Shown: positions 1 to 9,844 of the stretch, one piece after another
Layout: each line of letters opens with the position of its first letter
Numbering within the stretch: position 1 is the first letter of the stretch
Assembly (NCBI GenBank): GCA_028823855.1
Contig: JAPPFL010000028.1
Span: 1-61,669 of the forward strand
DNA: 61,669 nucleotides
Reading direction: 5' to 3'
From: Albidovulum sp.
GTDB lineage: Bacteria; Pseudomonadota; Alphaproteobacteria; Rhodobacterales; Rhodobacteraceae
Notes under the pieces: model-generated
Seen by the model: only the letters and a program-made list of their open reading frames with translations
The model's database searches: none
Told to the model about the DNA's origin: nothing
Made by a program: the position numbers and the translations under genes

Positions 1-432
1 GTGGAGCGGGCCTTCCGAACAATGAAAGCGTCCCGCCTGGAGGTCCGCCCGGTCTACGTCTACTCCGAGAACCGCGTGCGGGCGCACGTGTTCATGTGCA
101 TGCTCGCCTGCCACGTCGAATGGCACATGCGCCGGAAGCTCGCGCCGATGCTGTTCGAGGACGACGATCCGGAGGGAGCGCGGGCGAAGCGGGCGACGCC
201 GATCGAGAAGGCGGAAGTCTCGGACCGCGCCAGGGACAAGGCCAGGAGCAAGAAGACGGACGACGGGCTCCCCGCGCACAGCTTCGACACGCTGCTCGCC
301 GACCTCGGCACCCCCGCGCGCAACGAGGCGGCGATGCCGGCAAGCCCCGAGCACGCGTTCACCGTGCTCGCCCAGCCGACGCCGCTGCAGGAAAAGGCGT
401 TCCGGCTTCTGGAGATCGACCCCGCGAAATAA
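1..432 (+). CDS. IS1634-type transposase, C-terminal part (runs in from the left edge)
   Basis: This is the C-terminal end of a DDE transposase, the enzyme that moves an insertion sequence. The reading frame is open at base 1, so the 143 residues seen are a tail and the GTG at base 1 is probably an internal Val codon. Residues 1-50 carry the conserved IS1634/IS4-group block: an ERAF..MK segment, a VRPVY segment and then RVRAHVFMCMLACHVEWHMR, which in complete members lies near the catalytic Glu region. A charged Lys/Arg/Asp linker and a short conserved C-terminus (LQEKAFRLLEIDP) follow. The gene is much richer in GC than the sequence just downstream, which fits a recent insertion. I could not identify the right terminal inverted repeat after the TAA. 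Confidence 0.85.
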   Translation: MERAFRTMKASRLEVRPVYVYSENRVRAHVFMCMLACHVEWHMRRKLAPMLFEDDDPEGARAKRATPIEKAEVSDRARDKARSKKTDDGLPAHSFDTLLADLGTPARNEAAMPASPEHAFTVLAQPTPLQEKAFRLLEIDPAK

Positions 433-1197
433 GCTGCATGCAGAATCCCGTTCGAAAGTCGCCCGAACCGTTGCCCGGCAAGGAAAATCTCTGAATTATT
501 CCCCTGAAGTTCCGTCTAAATCTATGCGATTTGTTCCTGTCGGCAGATGCGCTTGCGAGATTCAGAAGATGGAATTTTCCAATTGCACGTAGGAGCATTT
601 TGTTGGTTTGGAAGGCCGGCGTCCATGTCGCGTGCCCGGCAATTGAATGGCGCCCCATGCGCGGGCGAAAACGCGGAGGAATCCAGAGAATTGGCTAATT
701 CCGATGCGAGCAAAATCTCGAATGTTGCCAATCAAGATCCGCTTCACGCCTCGGACGGGCCTGCAGGCAGCTCGGTCTGGCATTCCTTCAGGGCGAGTGT
801 AACTTTTATTTGCAAACCGAAAACGCGGTTTCCAATACCGCGCGGAAAAGGGGCCAGTGTCCGTATTCGGGCGGTCGGTGCAATCAAATGACCGGAAATG
901 TCGTCAAGCGCCGTGGAATTGCCAAAGCAAGAGTGGCGGTGCTTTCTATCAGAGCAATGGTGCCGAAACCGCCGAATTTGGGCCGGGGGCTGCTCCGTCG
1001 TGGAATGCGCTAACGAATCGAGTTAATCGAACGAACCGGCATCCGTACTCGCCGGGAAAAGCGACGCGCAAACCGGCTGCGGGCAAGCCGCACGCGAATG
1101 TCAGCCGCGCAGGAGTTTTACGCGAGACGGGTTTGGCGGGTTTCGCCAAAATGTGCTAAGCTGAGTAGCAGGGACGTGAATTTCCGAAGCTAGGGCG
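433..1197. other. Gap without a recognisable gene
   Basis: No reading frame in this stretch shows a recognisable motif, a good ribosome binding site or consistent coding composition on either strand. It probably contains the right end of the IS1634-type element just after base 432 and the upstream region of the ATPase gene at 1198. I see no clear promoter or terminator. Confidence 0.4.
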
Positions 1198-2709
1198 ATG
1201 AATCCAGCACAATCCGAAAAACTGCGCAAATTCGCAACTAGCAAAGATCGCGAATGGACTCCCTTTTTCGCCGGGAGGGACGACATAATCTTGAAAGTCG
1301 AGGCGGCATGCAAATTGGCCGCAGAAGGCGAAGACCCGGAACATTGGCAATGGACCGGCCTAAGAGGAACAACTCACGTTATCCAAGGCGCTCCCGGTGC
1401 CGGAAAGTCTTCGCTGCTCCAGCACCTCGAATAGTTGTGGGTCAATCTTGCTAGCGCGAACGAGCCGGCCCCAATTCCGGTCGATATCCCGAATCACGCT
1501 CTCAAGAACTCCGAAGCGTTTGCGGAAGCAATTGAAATCGGCCTACCGGTTTCGCTGGCCGGGAAGGCGAAAGGGCTTCTCCACAACGTCAAGAGCATGT
1601 CAGTGTTGGGACCAGGCCTGTCGATCGACTGGAGCTTCACAGCGCCTCCCGAAAGCCTTCGGTTTCGGCGCAACCGGGCGGTAGTTCTGATGATCGACGA
1701 AGCCCAGAATCTCGACCTTTCGTCGCCGCGCGCGCCTGCGGCCGAGCTGCTCCTTTGGCTGCACCAGGGAAATCACGGCCTGCCACTGGTACCGGTGCTG
1801 GCGGGTTTGTCAAATCTTGAAAGCCGACTCGCCGCAGCCGGAATCAGCCGGCTGTCGGTTGACGCCGTTTACTCGCTTGGCTGCCTCACAAGGGATGAAA
1901 CTCGACAATCCGCCGAGCTTTTCTTCGAGTATTTCGGGATTCCGCGCTCGGAATTGCGGAATGCCTGGGCCGAAACCCTTTACGATCTGTCCGAGGGCTG
2001 GCCGGCGCATCTTCATCATGGCTTCCGATCGCTTTCCGCCGTCCTGGCCGACGCGGGTCTCCGGCTCGAGGCGGTCGACGTCAAAGCGTTCCGTCGCGAG
2101 GAGGCGAGGCTTTGGATGGAGTACTACGATGCCAGGACCGACATGCTTCCGGTTCAATTGATTGCGCGAATGCTGGACAAAGTCGGCGCGTCGGGCACGC
2201 GCGACGACTATATCGATGCCATCGCTGCCGAGCACGATGCTCGGCCGGGAGGCTTCGCCTTTCGAATACCTGCCGGTTTGGACGCGGCCGGGCTTTTCGA
2301 GAGCATCTTAGGCAAGGGCCTCTTGCAACGCGGAAAGTACAAACGATACCGTACACCGGTGCGCTCGCTCGAGGGCTACATCGTTGCGCTTTCCGGATCG
2401 CCGCTTCATCTCGCAGCGCTGTCCGGCGATGAATCCAGCGTAGCCTCCGCGCTAGCGGAGGGCGAAGACCCCAATTTTAGAGACATACGCGGACGGACGC
2501 CTTTGCACGTCGCAGCCGAGTGCGGATGGACCGGAATTGCGAAAACGCTGCACGAGGCCGGTGCCGACCCCGAGGTCGCCGATCAAAAGGGCAGACGCCC
2601 GGGGGAGATCTTGCCGCGCCATGCAACCGAGGAGACCAAAAGGATATTAGAGCCCGAAATCGCGCCGAATTCTTCGAATTACCAGCAAGAACCGGCACAA
2701 GAGCAATAG
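1198..2709 (+). pseudogene. P-loop ATPase with C-terminal ankyrin repeats, split by an in-frame TAG
   Basis: This is one 503-codon frame interrupted by TAG at 1432-1434. The first part, 78 residues from the ATG at 1198, ends just after a Walker A motif (GAPGAGKS at residues 64-71). The second part continues in the same frame from 1435 and holds Walker B (VVLMIDEAQ, about residues 162-170), an arginine-rich helical region and, near the C-terminus, two ankyrin-like repeats (a LHLAALSGDESSV unit and a RGRTPLHVAAECG unit). The family resembles AAA/STAND-like ATPases with protein-interaction repeats. Walker A and B are split between the fragments, so neither half alone could be an ATPase. A single C-to-T change (CAG to TAG) would explain the stop; the rest of the frame is intact, so the lesion is recent or the stop is read through. 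Substrate and role are unknown. Confidence 0.75.
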
Positions 2710-4207
2710 AACCGCAACGACGGCCCGTGCTTCAAAGTGTGATTTCCAGCCGCGTGGCGGGAGATCGAAGTACTGCGGGCTGAAAGCGTGTTTTCCGGAT
2801 CGGCGAGCCTTGGCGACGACAAGAATCCGAAATCCGGGCGTGTTCCGCGCTTCGATCGAATGAACGATAATTTCACGGAATTTACTGCGTAGGCTGCCAT
2901 CCAAAGGGACAATTCGGAATAGCGTCGAACTGGGATGCGTTCTCGATCGGCTCAACGAATTTCGCGAAACCAATCTGTTGTTCGGACTGAAGGTGTAATT
3001 TCTGGAACGGCGAAAGAGAGCCCGGTCTTATGCGTGAATACCGGTGAATCAGGGCAAAAATATGAACGGGAATGTAGCGTCTAATTCGCCTGGAGGGGAA
3101 AGACGAAGCGATCTCGAAAAACGAGGCGGCATGTAGAATAGCCGCAAGAAGCGAGAATCGCGGGTACCGGCAGTGCAGGGACCTCTAAGATGCAATTGGC
3201 GCAGGCGTGCCCCGCTCCGTGGCGGGAATACTGCGCTACTCCTGCGCCTCCGAATTGGCTGGGACAAGACGTCAACTTCTCAACGGCAACCATGCATGTG
3301 CGACAACGAAATCGATAATCTGCGCTTCGCCGCCGAGCGGCACCTCTTGCAGGGATCGCAGCCTACCGGCCGTTAGCGATTTCTGACGAAGTTCGCATGG
3401 TCGTTCCAAGAACCTTCGCCGCCAGATCTCGCTCGGTTCATTTGCGAGGCTTTCCGGGCGCAGGCGCCGGTCACGCCTCGACGACAAATCAAGTCAAAAA
3501 TTAAACGCACTCGTCTGCGCAAAACGGACTCGCCGGACTGCTTCCCATGCGTAAATGAAAAATTCGTCTACTGACAGGGTCGCCAGGCGATGGATCGAAG
3601 TCGGGTTTATCTAATCTCTACGGAATTGGGTCGACAGCGCGTTCCAGGCGACCTTCTACCAATGATTCCCGGATCAAAATCGGGACGAATTGAATCTTTG
3701 AAGTTTCGCAGTCGACTTTTTCGATCCTCGAAATCTCCGGATTGAGCCGGCAAAAGCTGTATGGGGTCATCGGCTTCGGGACCACGCTCAAGGGCCATGT
3801 CCGTTGCTTTACTCGCACACGGCCTATTTCTCGGAACCAATACGCGATTAGACGATTTATGTTCGGCGACGGCCGGCATTCCGAGCGGCGCGCGCGCCGA
3901 GCCAAGCCAGCGCGACAAATTGAATTCGCCAGTCTCTACTGCCGGCCGCCGCGAAAAATTTCGACTCGCTTCACGCATGACATGCGGTCGTCGCTAACTG
4001 CCGGAGCGAAGTTCGCGGCATCCGCCGATTGCCTGTAAGTGGCAAAAAATGTAGTGCGAGCGTCCAGCGGCCATCCATTCGCTAAGGATTCTCTATGCGA
4101 AGCCATGAATTGCTAGGTGCGAAAGTGCTATCGGGAACCCCCAAGGCCCGGCTTGCCAGGAATCTCATTCAAAACCGGAACGATCGGCCTTTGCGAAGCG
4201 CAGGTCG
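2710..4207. other. Long gap with decayed sequence
   Basis: About 1.5 kb without an intact gene lies between the ATPase-ankyrin frame and the convergent pta gene. The only content I can identify is a degraded copy of part of the ATPase gene near 3085-3260, listed separately. The rest has frequent stops in all frames and no recognisable protein motif. This kind of filler recurs across the window and is typical of genomes that are losing genes. Confidence 0.4.
3085..3260 (+). pseudogene. Decayed second copy of the ATPase Walker A region
   Basis: This stretch can be aligned by eye with 1267-1440 of the ATPase-ankyrin gene at a nearly constant offset of about 1821-1823 bases. Shared blocks include CGAGGCGGCATG (3122 against 1299), a GCGCTACTCC/TCGCTGCTCC block at the Walker A codons, and the following CCTC.GAAT segment. 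A further shared GCCTACCGG at 3361 against 1541 keeps the same spacing. Small indels and stops destroy the frame. It looks like an old tandem paralogue or a duplicated fragment of the neighbouring gene. Confidence 0.5.
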
Positions 4208-5113
4208 CTATTCGCTATCGATGGAAGGTGGCGGGCTCGCCGGATTGCTTCCAAGGGCGACCGTAACCGCGACGGCCGCTATGATATCGTCGACGGATGC
4301 GCCTCGCGAAAGGTCGCAGACCGGCTTGTTGAACCCCTGCAAAAAGGGTCCGATCGCGCGCGCTCCGGCAAGTTCCTGCACGAGCTTGTAGCCGATGTTT
4401 CCCGCATCAAGATCAGGAAATATCAATACGTTTGGACGTTCGTCGCCCACTCCCTTGATCTTCGCTATTTCCGGATTGAGCGCGGCGTCGGCCTGGATCG
4501 GGCCGACTGCCGAAAGGCCTCGCTTTTCGGCAAGCTCGGTTGCCGCCTTCACGCGGTCCACCGACGCTCCGGCGCCGGAAGTCAAGGTCGAAAAGGACAG
4601 CATGGCGATCGAGGCCCTGCCAAGCAGGATTTCCGCCGACCGCGCGGACGCCGTCGCGATACCGGCCAGCTGCGCCGCGTCCGGCGCTACATTGAGCGCG
4701 CAGTCGGCGAACAGGAATTCCGAACCGTCCGGCATGGCCATCAGAAAAAATGACGAGGGAATTTCGATGGACGGGGCGATGCCGATCGCAATGGATGCGG
4801 CCTCGACCACTCTACGCGTCGGGTTTTCGACGCCTGCGACGAGTCCGTCGGCTTCCTCGGCCGCAACCATGGCCGCAGCGCGGATAAGCGGTCTCTGCAG
4901 CATGCGCCGAACAAGCGCTTCCTTCGCACCTCGGACAGAGCGGACGGCCGCGACCTGCGCGGGGGTGACGTCGGCCAATTCCAGGGGTTCCGCGATTCCT
5001 TCGGCGCGAATTCGGCGCGCGGCCTTTGACATTCGCTCTTCCGAAATCTCCGGTAGGACAATCCGCGATGCGAGCGCTCGCGCTTTTTCAAGCGCCCTGT
5101 CAATGGCTGTCAT
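4208..5113 (-). CDS. pta: Phosphate acetyltransferase
   Basis: This enzyme interconverts acetyl-CoA plus phosphate with acetyl phosphate plus CoA (some members use other acyl groups). The 301-residue protein has the compact single-domain Pta/Ptb fold length. It shows family blocks: RPLIRAAAMVAAEEADGLVAG (about 75-95), MLSFSTLTSGAG mid-protein, VGPIQADAALNPEIAK, and the C-terminal NVLIFPDLDAGNIGYK segment with GPFLQGFNKPV. The start codon at 5113 is preceded by a clear AAAGGAGA site. It is transcribed away from the citrate synthase gene with only 32 bp between the two starts. In alphaproteobacteria pta genes often serve sulfoacetaldehyde or acyl-CoA catabolism; here it could also serve acyl-CoA made by the microcompartment, but that link is only inference. 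No acetate kinase gene is seen. Confidence 0.85.
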   Translation of the reverse strand: MTAIDRALEKARALASRIVLPEISEERMSKAARRIRAEGIAEPLELADVTPAQVAAVRSVRGAKEALVRRMLQRPLIRAAAMVAAEEADGLVAGVENPTRRVVEAASIAIGIAPSIEIPSSFFLMAMPDGSEFLFADCALNVAPDAAQLAGIATASARSAEILLGRASIAMLSFSTLTSGAGASVDRVKAATELAEKRGLSAVGPIQADAALNPEIAKIKGVGDERPNVLIFPDLDAGNIGYKLVQELAGARAIGPFLQGFNKPVCDLSRGASVDDIIAAVAVTVALGSNPASPPPSIDSE

Positions 5114-5145
5114 AGATAATCTCCTTTAAATCGAAAGGATAGAAA

Positions 5146-6279
5146 ATGAACGAAACCGTCAAGATCGAACGCGGCCTGAACGGAGTTTATTTTGAACGAT
5201 CGGGCGTGAGCTTGATAGACGGCAAAAAAGGCGAGCTTAGCTATAGAGGATACTCGATTCACGAACTTGCGGAGCATTCGACCTTCGAAGAAGTCGCGTA
5301 TCTCTTGATCCATGGCGAACTACCGAAAAAGCATGAACTGGAAGAGTTCAGCGCCGCTATATCGGAAGCGCGTGTTCCGGAAAGAGTCTTCGACATTGTA
5401 CGCTCCATTAAAGACGGACATCCGATGGATGTTCTGCGAACGGCGGTGTCCGCGCTAGCCGCCTGCGACCCCGGAAGCCGCGAAGTCGGCGAAAAGGAAT
5501 TCATCAGCAACGGATTGAAGCTTTGCGGGCAAATTCCAGCGCTGGTCGCGGGGCACGAATCTATTCGGAACGGACGCGACCCTGTCCAGCCCGACCCGGA
5601 TTTGAGCTTCGCCGCCAACTGGCTCTACATGCTCAAGGGACGAAAACCCGACACCGACGAATCCCGCCTGGCCGACGTGGATTTCATACTGCATGCGGAG
5701 CACGGCTCAAATGCGTCCTCTTTCGCAGCCCGCGTCAACATCGGAACGCAGGCAAACCTCCACGCGGCCATAGTGACGGCGCTGTCGACCTTGGCCGGTC
5801 CCGCCCACGGCGGCGCAGCTGAGGATGTCATGAAGATGGTGCAGGAAATCGGAAGCGCCGAAAACGCCGCAGACTATGTCAGAGCAAAGCGAAAGCGTCG
5901 CGAACCCGTTACGGGCTTCGGCCACCGTGTCTACCGGGCGGAGGACCCCCGCGCCCGCCATATGCGGGATGGCGTAGAAAAACTGGGACGGGAAAAGGGC
6001 GAGCCTCAATGGTATGAAATTCTGCAGGCCGTGGTTGAGGCCATGAAGCCCTATTCAAGACACGGATTGAACGTCAACGTAGATTTTTACTCCGGCGTCA
6101 TTTATCACCTTCACGAGATTCCCATGGATTTGTTCGTGTCGATATTCGCGATCGGAAGAGTGCCGGGCTGGATTATCCAATGCGTCGAGCAATTGCGCTC
6201 GAACATCCTGATTCGTCCGCTAACATTATATAACGGCCCCGGTCCCAGGCACTATACGCCAATCGAAGACAGACAGTAA
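5146..6279 (+). CDS. Citrate synthase family protein (citrate or 2-methylcitrate synthase)
   Basis: This enzyme condenses oxaloacetate with acetyl-CoA, or propionyl-CoA in the methylcitrate cycle. The protein has 377 residues, the short form typical of CitZ/PrpC-type enzymes rather than the roughly 430-residue GltA usual in proteobacteria. Catalytic positions are visible: His186 in HGSNASSF, His221 in GPAHGGA, His260 in GFGHRVYR and Asp313 in VDFYSG. The start has an AAAGGA site nine bases upstream. Sequence alone does not let me separate citrate from 2-methylcitrate activity. A methylcitrate role would suit the microcompartment genes, whose product should be propionyl-CoA, but no prpB or prpD lies nearby. 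It is divergent from pta. Confidence 0.85.
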   Translation: MNETVKIERGLNGVYFERSGVSLIDGKKGELSYRGYSIHELAEHSTFEEVAYLLIHGELPKKHELEEFSAAISEARVPERVFDIVRSIKDGHPMDVLRTAVSALAACDPGSREVGEKEFISNGLKLCGQIPALVAGHESIRNGRDPVQPDPDLSFAANWLYMLKGRKPDTDESRLADVDFILHAEHGSNASSFAARVNIGTQANLHAAIVTALSTLAGPAHGGAAEDVMKMVQEIGSAENAADYVRAKRKRREPVTGFGHRVYRAEDPRARHMRDGVEKLGREKGEPQWYEILQAVVEAMKPYSRHGLNVNVDFYSGVIYHLHEIPMDLFVSIFAIGRVPGWIIQCVEQLRSNILIRPLTLYNGPGPRHYTPIEDRQ

Positions 6280-6911
6280 CAATTCGGTAGAGAGGCGCGC
6301 CCAAGGGAGCAAAAGCGTTATCGGAAATTTTCATGCTTGCCGAAATCCTCATTGCTAGATGAATCGCGAATTGGTGGCCGTGGTTGCTTCGGGAAAATTC
6401 ACAGGCCTGATTCAGTGGACGCACGGCTATTCTCGTGGACAGCAGCTAAGAACGAAATGCGCATAGCGCCTTGCTTCGATTTGAGCAGGAGTTCAACCGC
6501 GTGAATGGCCGCGAGGAACGTTTCAGCTCATTCGGATTGTGCCGTGCCGTTCCGACTGGACAATGTATTCCGTACGCAGAATTCCGAGCCCGGAGTCCAA
6601 TTGCCTAGGTATCCTCGAGCCGTTTTTGTCGGCTTATTCGAACTTCCCGGAATACATTGTCGCTTTGCCAGAGAAAGCGAAACAAACCAATTGCGGCGTT
6701 CTCGCATGGCGTAGGAGGGATCCATATCCGGCGCAATGAACGCTTATGGCTTCGGAGCCAAACAAAAGATTCCGGTTGAATCCTTTTGGTCTGACGGTGC
6801 AAATGAATCGGACAGCAATTCGAAATTTAAGCGTGACGGCAAGGCGAGCGAATTCGCCTCCCGTTTCTCCGCAACAGCATTCGAATTTGAAAATTGGCTC
6901 GAAATACTATC
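6280..6911. other. Gap without a recognisable gene
   Basis: This 632-bp stretch between the citrate synthase and SDR genes has only short frames lacking motifs or ribosome binding sites. It may hold the promoter for the carbohydrate module that begins at 6912, but I cannot point to a convincing -35/-10 pair. Confidence 0.35.
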
Positions 6912-7640
6912 ATGCGCACTGAAGTAGAATTTAATTTTTCCGATCGCGAAGTTCTGGTAATCGGCGCCAGCAGAGGCGGTATCGGCTCGGCGATCGCCCG
7001 GGGATTCGCCGATGCGAAGGCCGATGTCGCAATAACCGGCATCGAATCCGAACCGATTGCCGCGTTGCAAGGAATTTACAAGTACCTTCGACTAGACGTG
7101 ACCGACCATGACGCGATCCTGAGGCTCGCGGCGGCGACGAAAAAGCTCGACGTGCTCGTCAACTGCGCCGCCATAACTTCTCGGGGCGAAGAAATGGATC
7201 CGGGATTCTTCTCGCACGTGCTCGATGTAAATCTGCAAGGCACGTTTCGCACAGCGAAGGCATTCCGCGAACACCTCGCCGATTCTCGGGGGTCTCTGAT
7301 CAACATAGCATCGATGTACGCGACGTTCGGGAGCCCCAAGAATCCCGCCTACGGAGCCAGCAAGGCCGGCGTCGCCCAATTGACGAAGTCTCTGGCGATC
7401 GCTTGGGCGAGCGACGGCATTCGGGTGAATTCGATCGCCCCGGGATTTATCGTGACCGAGCAGTCCGCGAAAAGCCGGCTAGACCCGGCGCATGTGAGCG
7501 CGGTCGAATCCCGCACGCCGCTAGGACGATGGGGACTGCCCGAGGACATAGTCGGAACTGTTTTGTTTCTCGCCTCGTCATCGGCCGGATTCATTACTGG
7601 AGCGTGCATACCTGTTGACGGCGGCTACTCCGTCGTTTAG
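6912..7640 (+). CDS. Short-chain dehydrogenase/reductase (SDR)
   Basis: This is an NAD(P)-dependent oxidoreductase of the classical SDR family, probably acting on a sugar, polyol or related alcohol. It shows a glycine-rich cofactor motif (GASRGGIG), the NCA segment (VNCAAITS, a variant of NNAG), the catalytic Ser in INIAS, the YGASK Tyr/Lys pair, IRVNSIAPGFI and a normal end (GACIPVDGGYSVV). I chose the ATG at 6912; a TTG at 6894 would add six residues. Neither has an obvious ribosome binding site. It is the first gene of a run of same-strand genes with sugar-type functions ending at 16605, and the next gene starts 50 bp after its stop. The exact substrate cannot be read from the sequence. 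Confidence 0.85.
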   Translation: MRTEVEFNFSDREVLVIGASRGGIGSAIARGFADAKADVAITGIESEPIAALQGIYKYLRLDVTDHDAILRLAAATKKLDVLVNCAAITSRGEEMDPGFFSHVLDVNLQGTFRTAKAFREHLADSRGSLINIASMYATFGSPKNPAYGASKAGVAQLTKSLAIAWASDGIRVNSIAPGFIVTEQSAKSRLDPAHVSAVESRTPLGRWGLPEDIVGTVLFLASSSAGFITGACIPVDGGYSVV

Positions 7641-7689
7641 GAATTCCGAGTTATTTTTCAACCGTAACGAGCTAGCGGAATTAATTCGA

Positions 7690-8838
7690 ATGGCCGGATT
7701 TTGCTCAGTGGGCGCCGCCGTCATCGGCACGGGTTTCATCGGCACGGTGCACGCGGAGGCTCTGCGGCGCCTGGGTGTTCGCGTACACGGAATTCTCGGA
7801 TCCAGCGCGGAACGCGGAGCCGAGCGCGCTCCGGCGATCGGGGTTGCGAAAGCCTATGAGTCTCTTGGCGAATTGCTGGCCGACGAAGCGGTCGATGTCG
7901 TCCACGTAACGTCTCCCAATCATGCGCACTACGGACAAGTTCGGGATATACTTGCCGCGGGAAAGCATGTCGTCTGCGAAAAGCCCTTGGCACTGAATTC
8001 GCAACAGTCGGCCGAAATGCTGGAATGGGAACGGAAATCGGGTCGCGTCTGCGCGGTCAATTACAACATACGATTCTACCCGCTCAACATGCACGCCCAC
8101 CGCATGGCTACAGACGGACTACTTGGCGATATCCGGCTATTGACAGGCCACTATCTGCAGGACTGGCTGGCAAGGGAGACCGACTGGAACTGGCGGCTGG
8201 AGACCGAATCCGGCGGAGCGCTGAGGTCCTTCGGCGATATCGGCACCCACTGGGTGGATTTGACGAGCTTCATTTCGGGCGCCAAAGTCAGCGAAGTCAT
8301 GGCCGAGCTTACGACGTTCGTGAACCCCCGATACCAGCCCGTAGGACCTGTCGAGACATTCAGCCAAAGCGGAGGCGGCGAAACCGTAGCCCGAGAAATC
8401 GAGACCGACGATAGCGCGCTCGTGCTGCTGCGCTATTCGAACGGCGCGAAGGGAAGCGTCGCAATTAGCCAGGTCAGCTGCGGGCGGAAAAACGCGCTCC
8501 AGTGGGAAATCGATGGAACGCTCGGTTCCGCCGCGTGGCACTCGGAAACGCCGGACCATCTCTGGATCGGCAATCGCGACGCGCCGAACCAGATTCTCAA
8601 CCGCGACGCCGCCCTCATGAATTCGACCGGAGCTGCGGCGGCCAGTCTTCCCGGAGGCCACGTTGAAGGCTTCGCCGACACGTTCTTCGCACTATACAGG
8701 GAAGTGTATTCCGCCGTGCTGAAAGGCAGGCGCCCGGATACCCCTCTCTTTGCGACGTTCGAAGACGGGCATAGGACGATGCTCGTCTGCGATGCGGTCC
8801 TTAAGAGCGCCCGGCTGGGTCGCTGGGTCGAAGTTTGA
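7690..8838 (+). CDS. Gfo/Idh/MocA family oxidoreductase 1
   Basis: This is an NAD(P)-dependent dehydrogenase of the glucose-fructose oxidoreductase/inositol dehydrogenase family. The N-terminal Rossmann fold has GTGFIGTVHAEAL; the family EKP motif is in HVVCEKPLAL; the C-terminal alpha/beta domain has the GDIGTHWVDL segment that normally holds catalytic Asp and His residues. At 382 residues it is in the usual range. I placed the start at the ATG at 7690 because the Rossmann motif follows directly; the frame is open further upstream but that part is not family-like. It is followed after 36 bp by a sugar isomerase-like gene with a perfect AGGAGG site, so the two are probably cotranscribed. It is one of three members of this family in the cluster and differs clearly from the other two. 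Confidence 0.88.
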   Translation: MAGFCSVGAAVIGTGFIGTVHAEALRRLGVRVHGILGSSAERGAERAPAIGVAKAYESLGELLADEAVDVVHVTSPNHAHYGQVRDILAAGKHVVCEKPLALNSQQSAEMLEWERKSGRVCAVNYNIRFYPLNMHAHRMATDGLLGDIRLLTGHYLQDWLARETDWNWRLETESGGALRSFGDIGTHWVDLTSFISGAKVSEVMAELTTFVNPRYQPVGPVETFSQSGGGETVAREIETDDSALVLLRYSNGAKGSVAISQVSCGRKNALQWEIDGTLGSAAWHSETPDHLWIGNRDAPNQILNRDAALMNSTGAAAASLPGGHVEGFADTFFALYREVYSAVLKGRRPDTPLFATFEDGHRTMLVCDAVLKSARLGRWVEV

Positions 8839-8874
8839 ACCGCGCGAGCCGAAATTCCTAACGAGGAGGCGAAT

Positions 8875-9789
8875 ATGAAACTCGGCATTCTCACCGCTCC
8901 CTTCCCGAACACCGGCTTGATGGATGTCGCGGACTGGGCCGTCTCCGAAGGCTTTTCGGCAATCGAGATCGCCTGCTGGCCGGTTTCTGCGGGAGAAACG
9001 CGCCGCTATGCCGGAACCGCCCATATTGACTGCGCCAGCGTACACGGCGACGCCGCTCGGGAACTTGCCGATCAGTTGGCGGGAAAGGGAATCGGGGTTT
9101 CGGGACTCGGCTACTATCCGAACCCCCTTCACCCGGATGCCGAGCATCGGGAAATGGTCATCGAACATCTGAAGAAGGTCGTCGCCTGCGCTTCGGATAT
9201 GGACGTCGGCATCGTAAACACGTTCTGCGGCGGCGATGCAGCTCTCACAGTCGACGACAACTGGTCGCGGGCGCAGGAAATCTGGCCGGATGTCATCTCC
9301 TACACGAAGGACAAGGGCGTGCAGCTCGCTTTCGAAAACTGCCCGATGATCTTCAGCTACGACGAATGGCCGGCGGGGCACAACATCGCCTACTCGCCGA
9401 GAATTTGGCGAAGAATTCTGGAGGACTGGGACGGCGGCGTAAAAATGAACTTCGACCCGAGCCACCTTGTCTATCAAATGATCGATATCGATCGCTTCAT
9501 TGGCGAGTTCGGCGGGGACATGGTGCACGTGCACGCGAAGGACTTGATGATCGACGCCGAAGGCCTCTACGAGCGCGGAATACTATCGGCGGGCTTGGGA
9601 TGGCAGATTCCCCGAATGCCGGGGCTGGGCGACGTCCACTGGCCCGCGTTCTTTTCGGGCCTGTACCGCGCGGGCTACCGAGGCCCGATCATAATTGAGC
9701 ACGAGGACAGGGATTTCGAGGGATCCGAAGAATTGGTGAAAAGGGGTTTTCGGCTGGCGAGAGACGTGTTGTCCCCCTATGTTGAATAA
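8875..9789 (+). CDS. Sugar phosphate isomerase/epimerase-like TIM barrel (AP endonuclease family 2 fold)
   Basis: This 304-residue protein is of the xylose isomerase-like TIM barrel family, whose members isomerise, epimerise or dehydrate sugars and inositol derivatives. Metal-ligand-type segments are present: LAFENCPM (Glu), MNFDPSHLVYQ (Asp/His), DMVHVHAKDL (His) and IIIEHEDRDFEG near the C-terminus. The start at 8875 follows an AGGAGG site. Such proteins often sit beside Gfo/Idh/MocA oxidoreductases in inositol or 3-keto-sugar pathways, as here. The substrate is not predictable from what I can see. Confidence 0.85.
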   Translation: MKLGILTAPFPNTGLMDVADWAVSEGFSAIEIACWPVSAGETRRYAGTAHIDCASVHGDAARELADQLAGKGIGVSGLGYYPNPLHPDAEHREMVIEHLKKVVACASDMDVGIVNTFCGGDAALTVDDNWSRAQEIWPDVISYTKDKGVQLAFENCPMIFSYDEWPAGHNIAYSPRIWRRILEDWDGGVKMNFDPSHLVYQMIDIDRFIGEFGGDMVHVHAKDLMIDAEGLYERGILSAGLGWQIPRMPGLGDVHWPAFFSGLYRAGYRGPIIIEHEDRDFEGSEELVKRGFRLARDVLSPYVE

Positions 9790-9844
9790 AGCTCGCCGGC
9801 GGCAAACTTTTGACGGCAACAATTGGCAAATGAAGGAAATCATC

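Noticed and set aside
4395-5129. 244-codon plus-strand frame opposite pta
   Set aside because: It is rich in Ala and Ser, has no motifs and overlaps a well-supported gene on the other strand.
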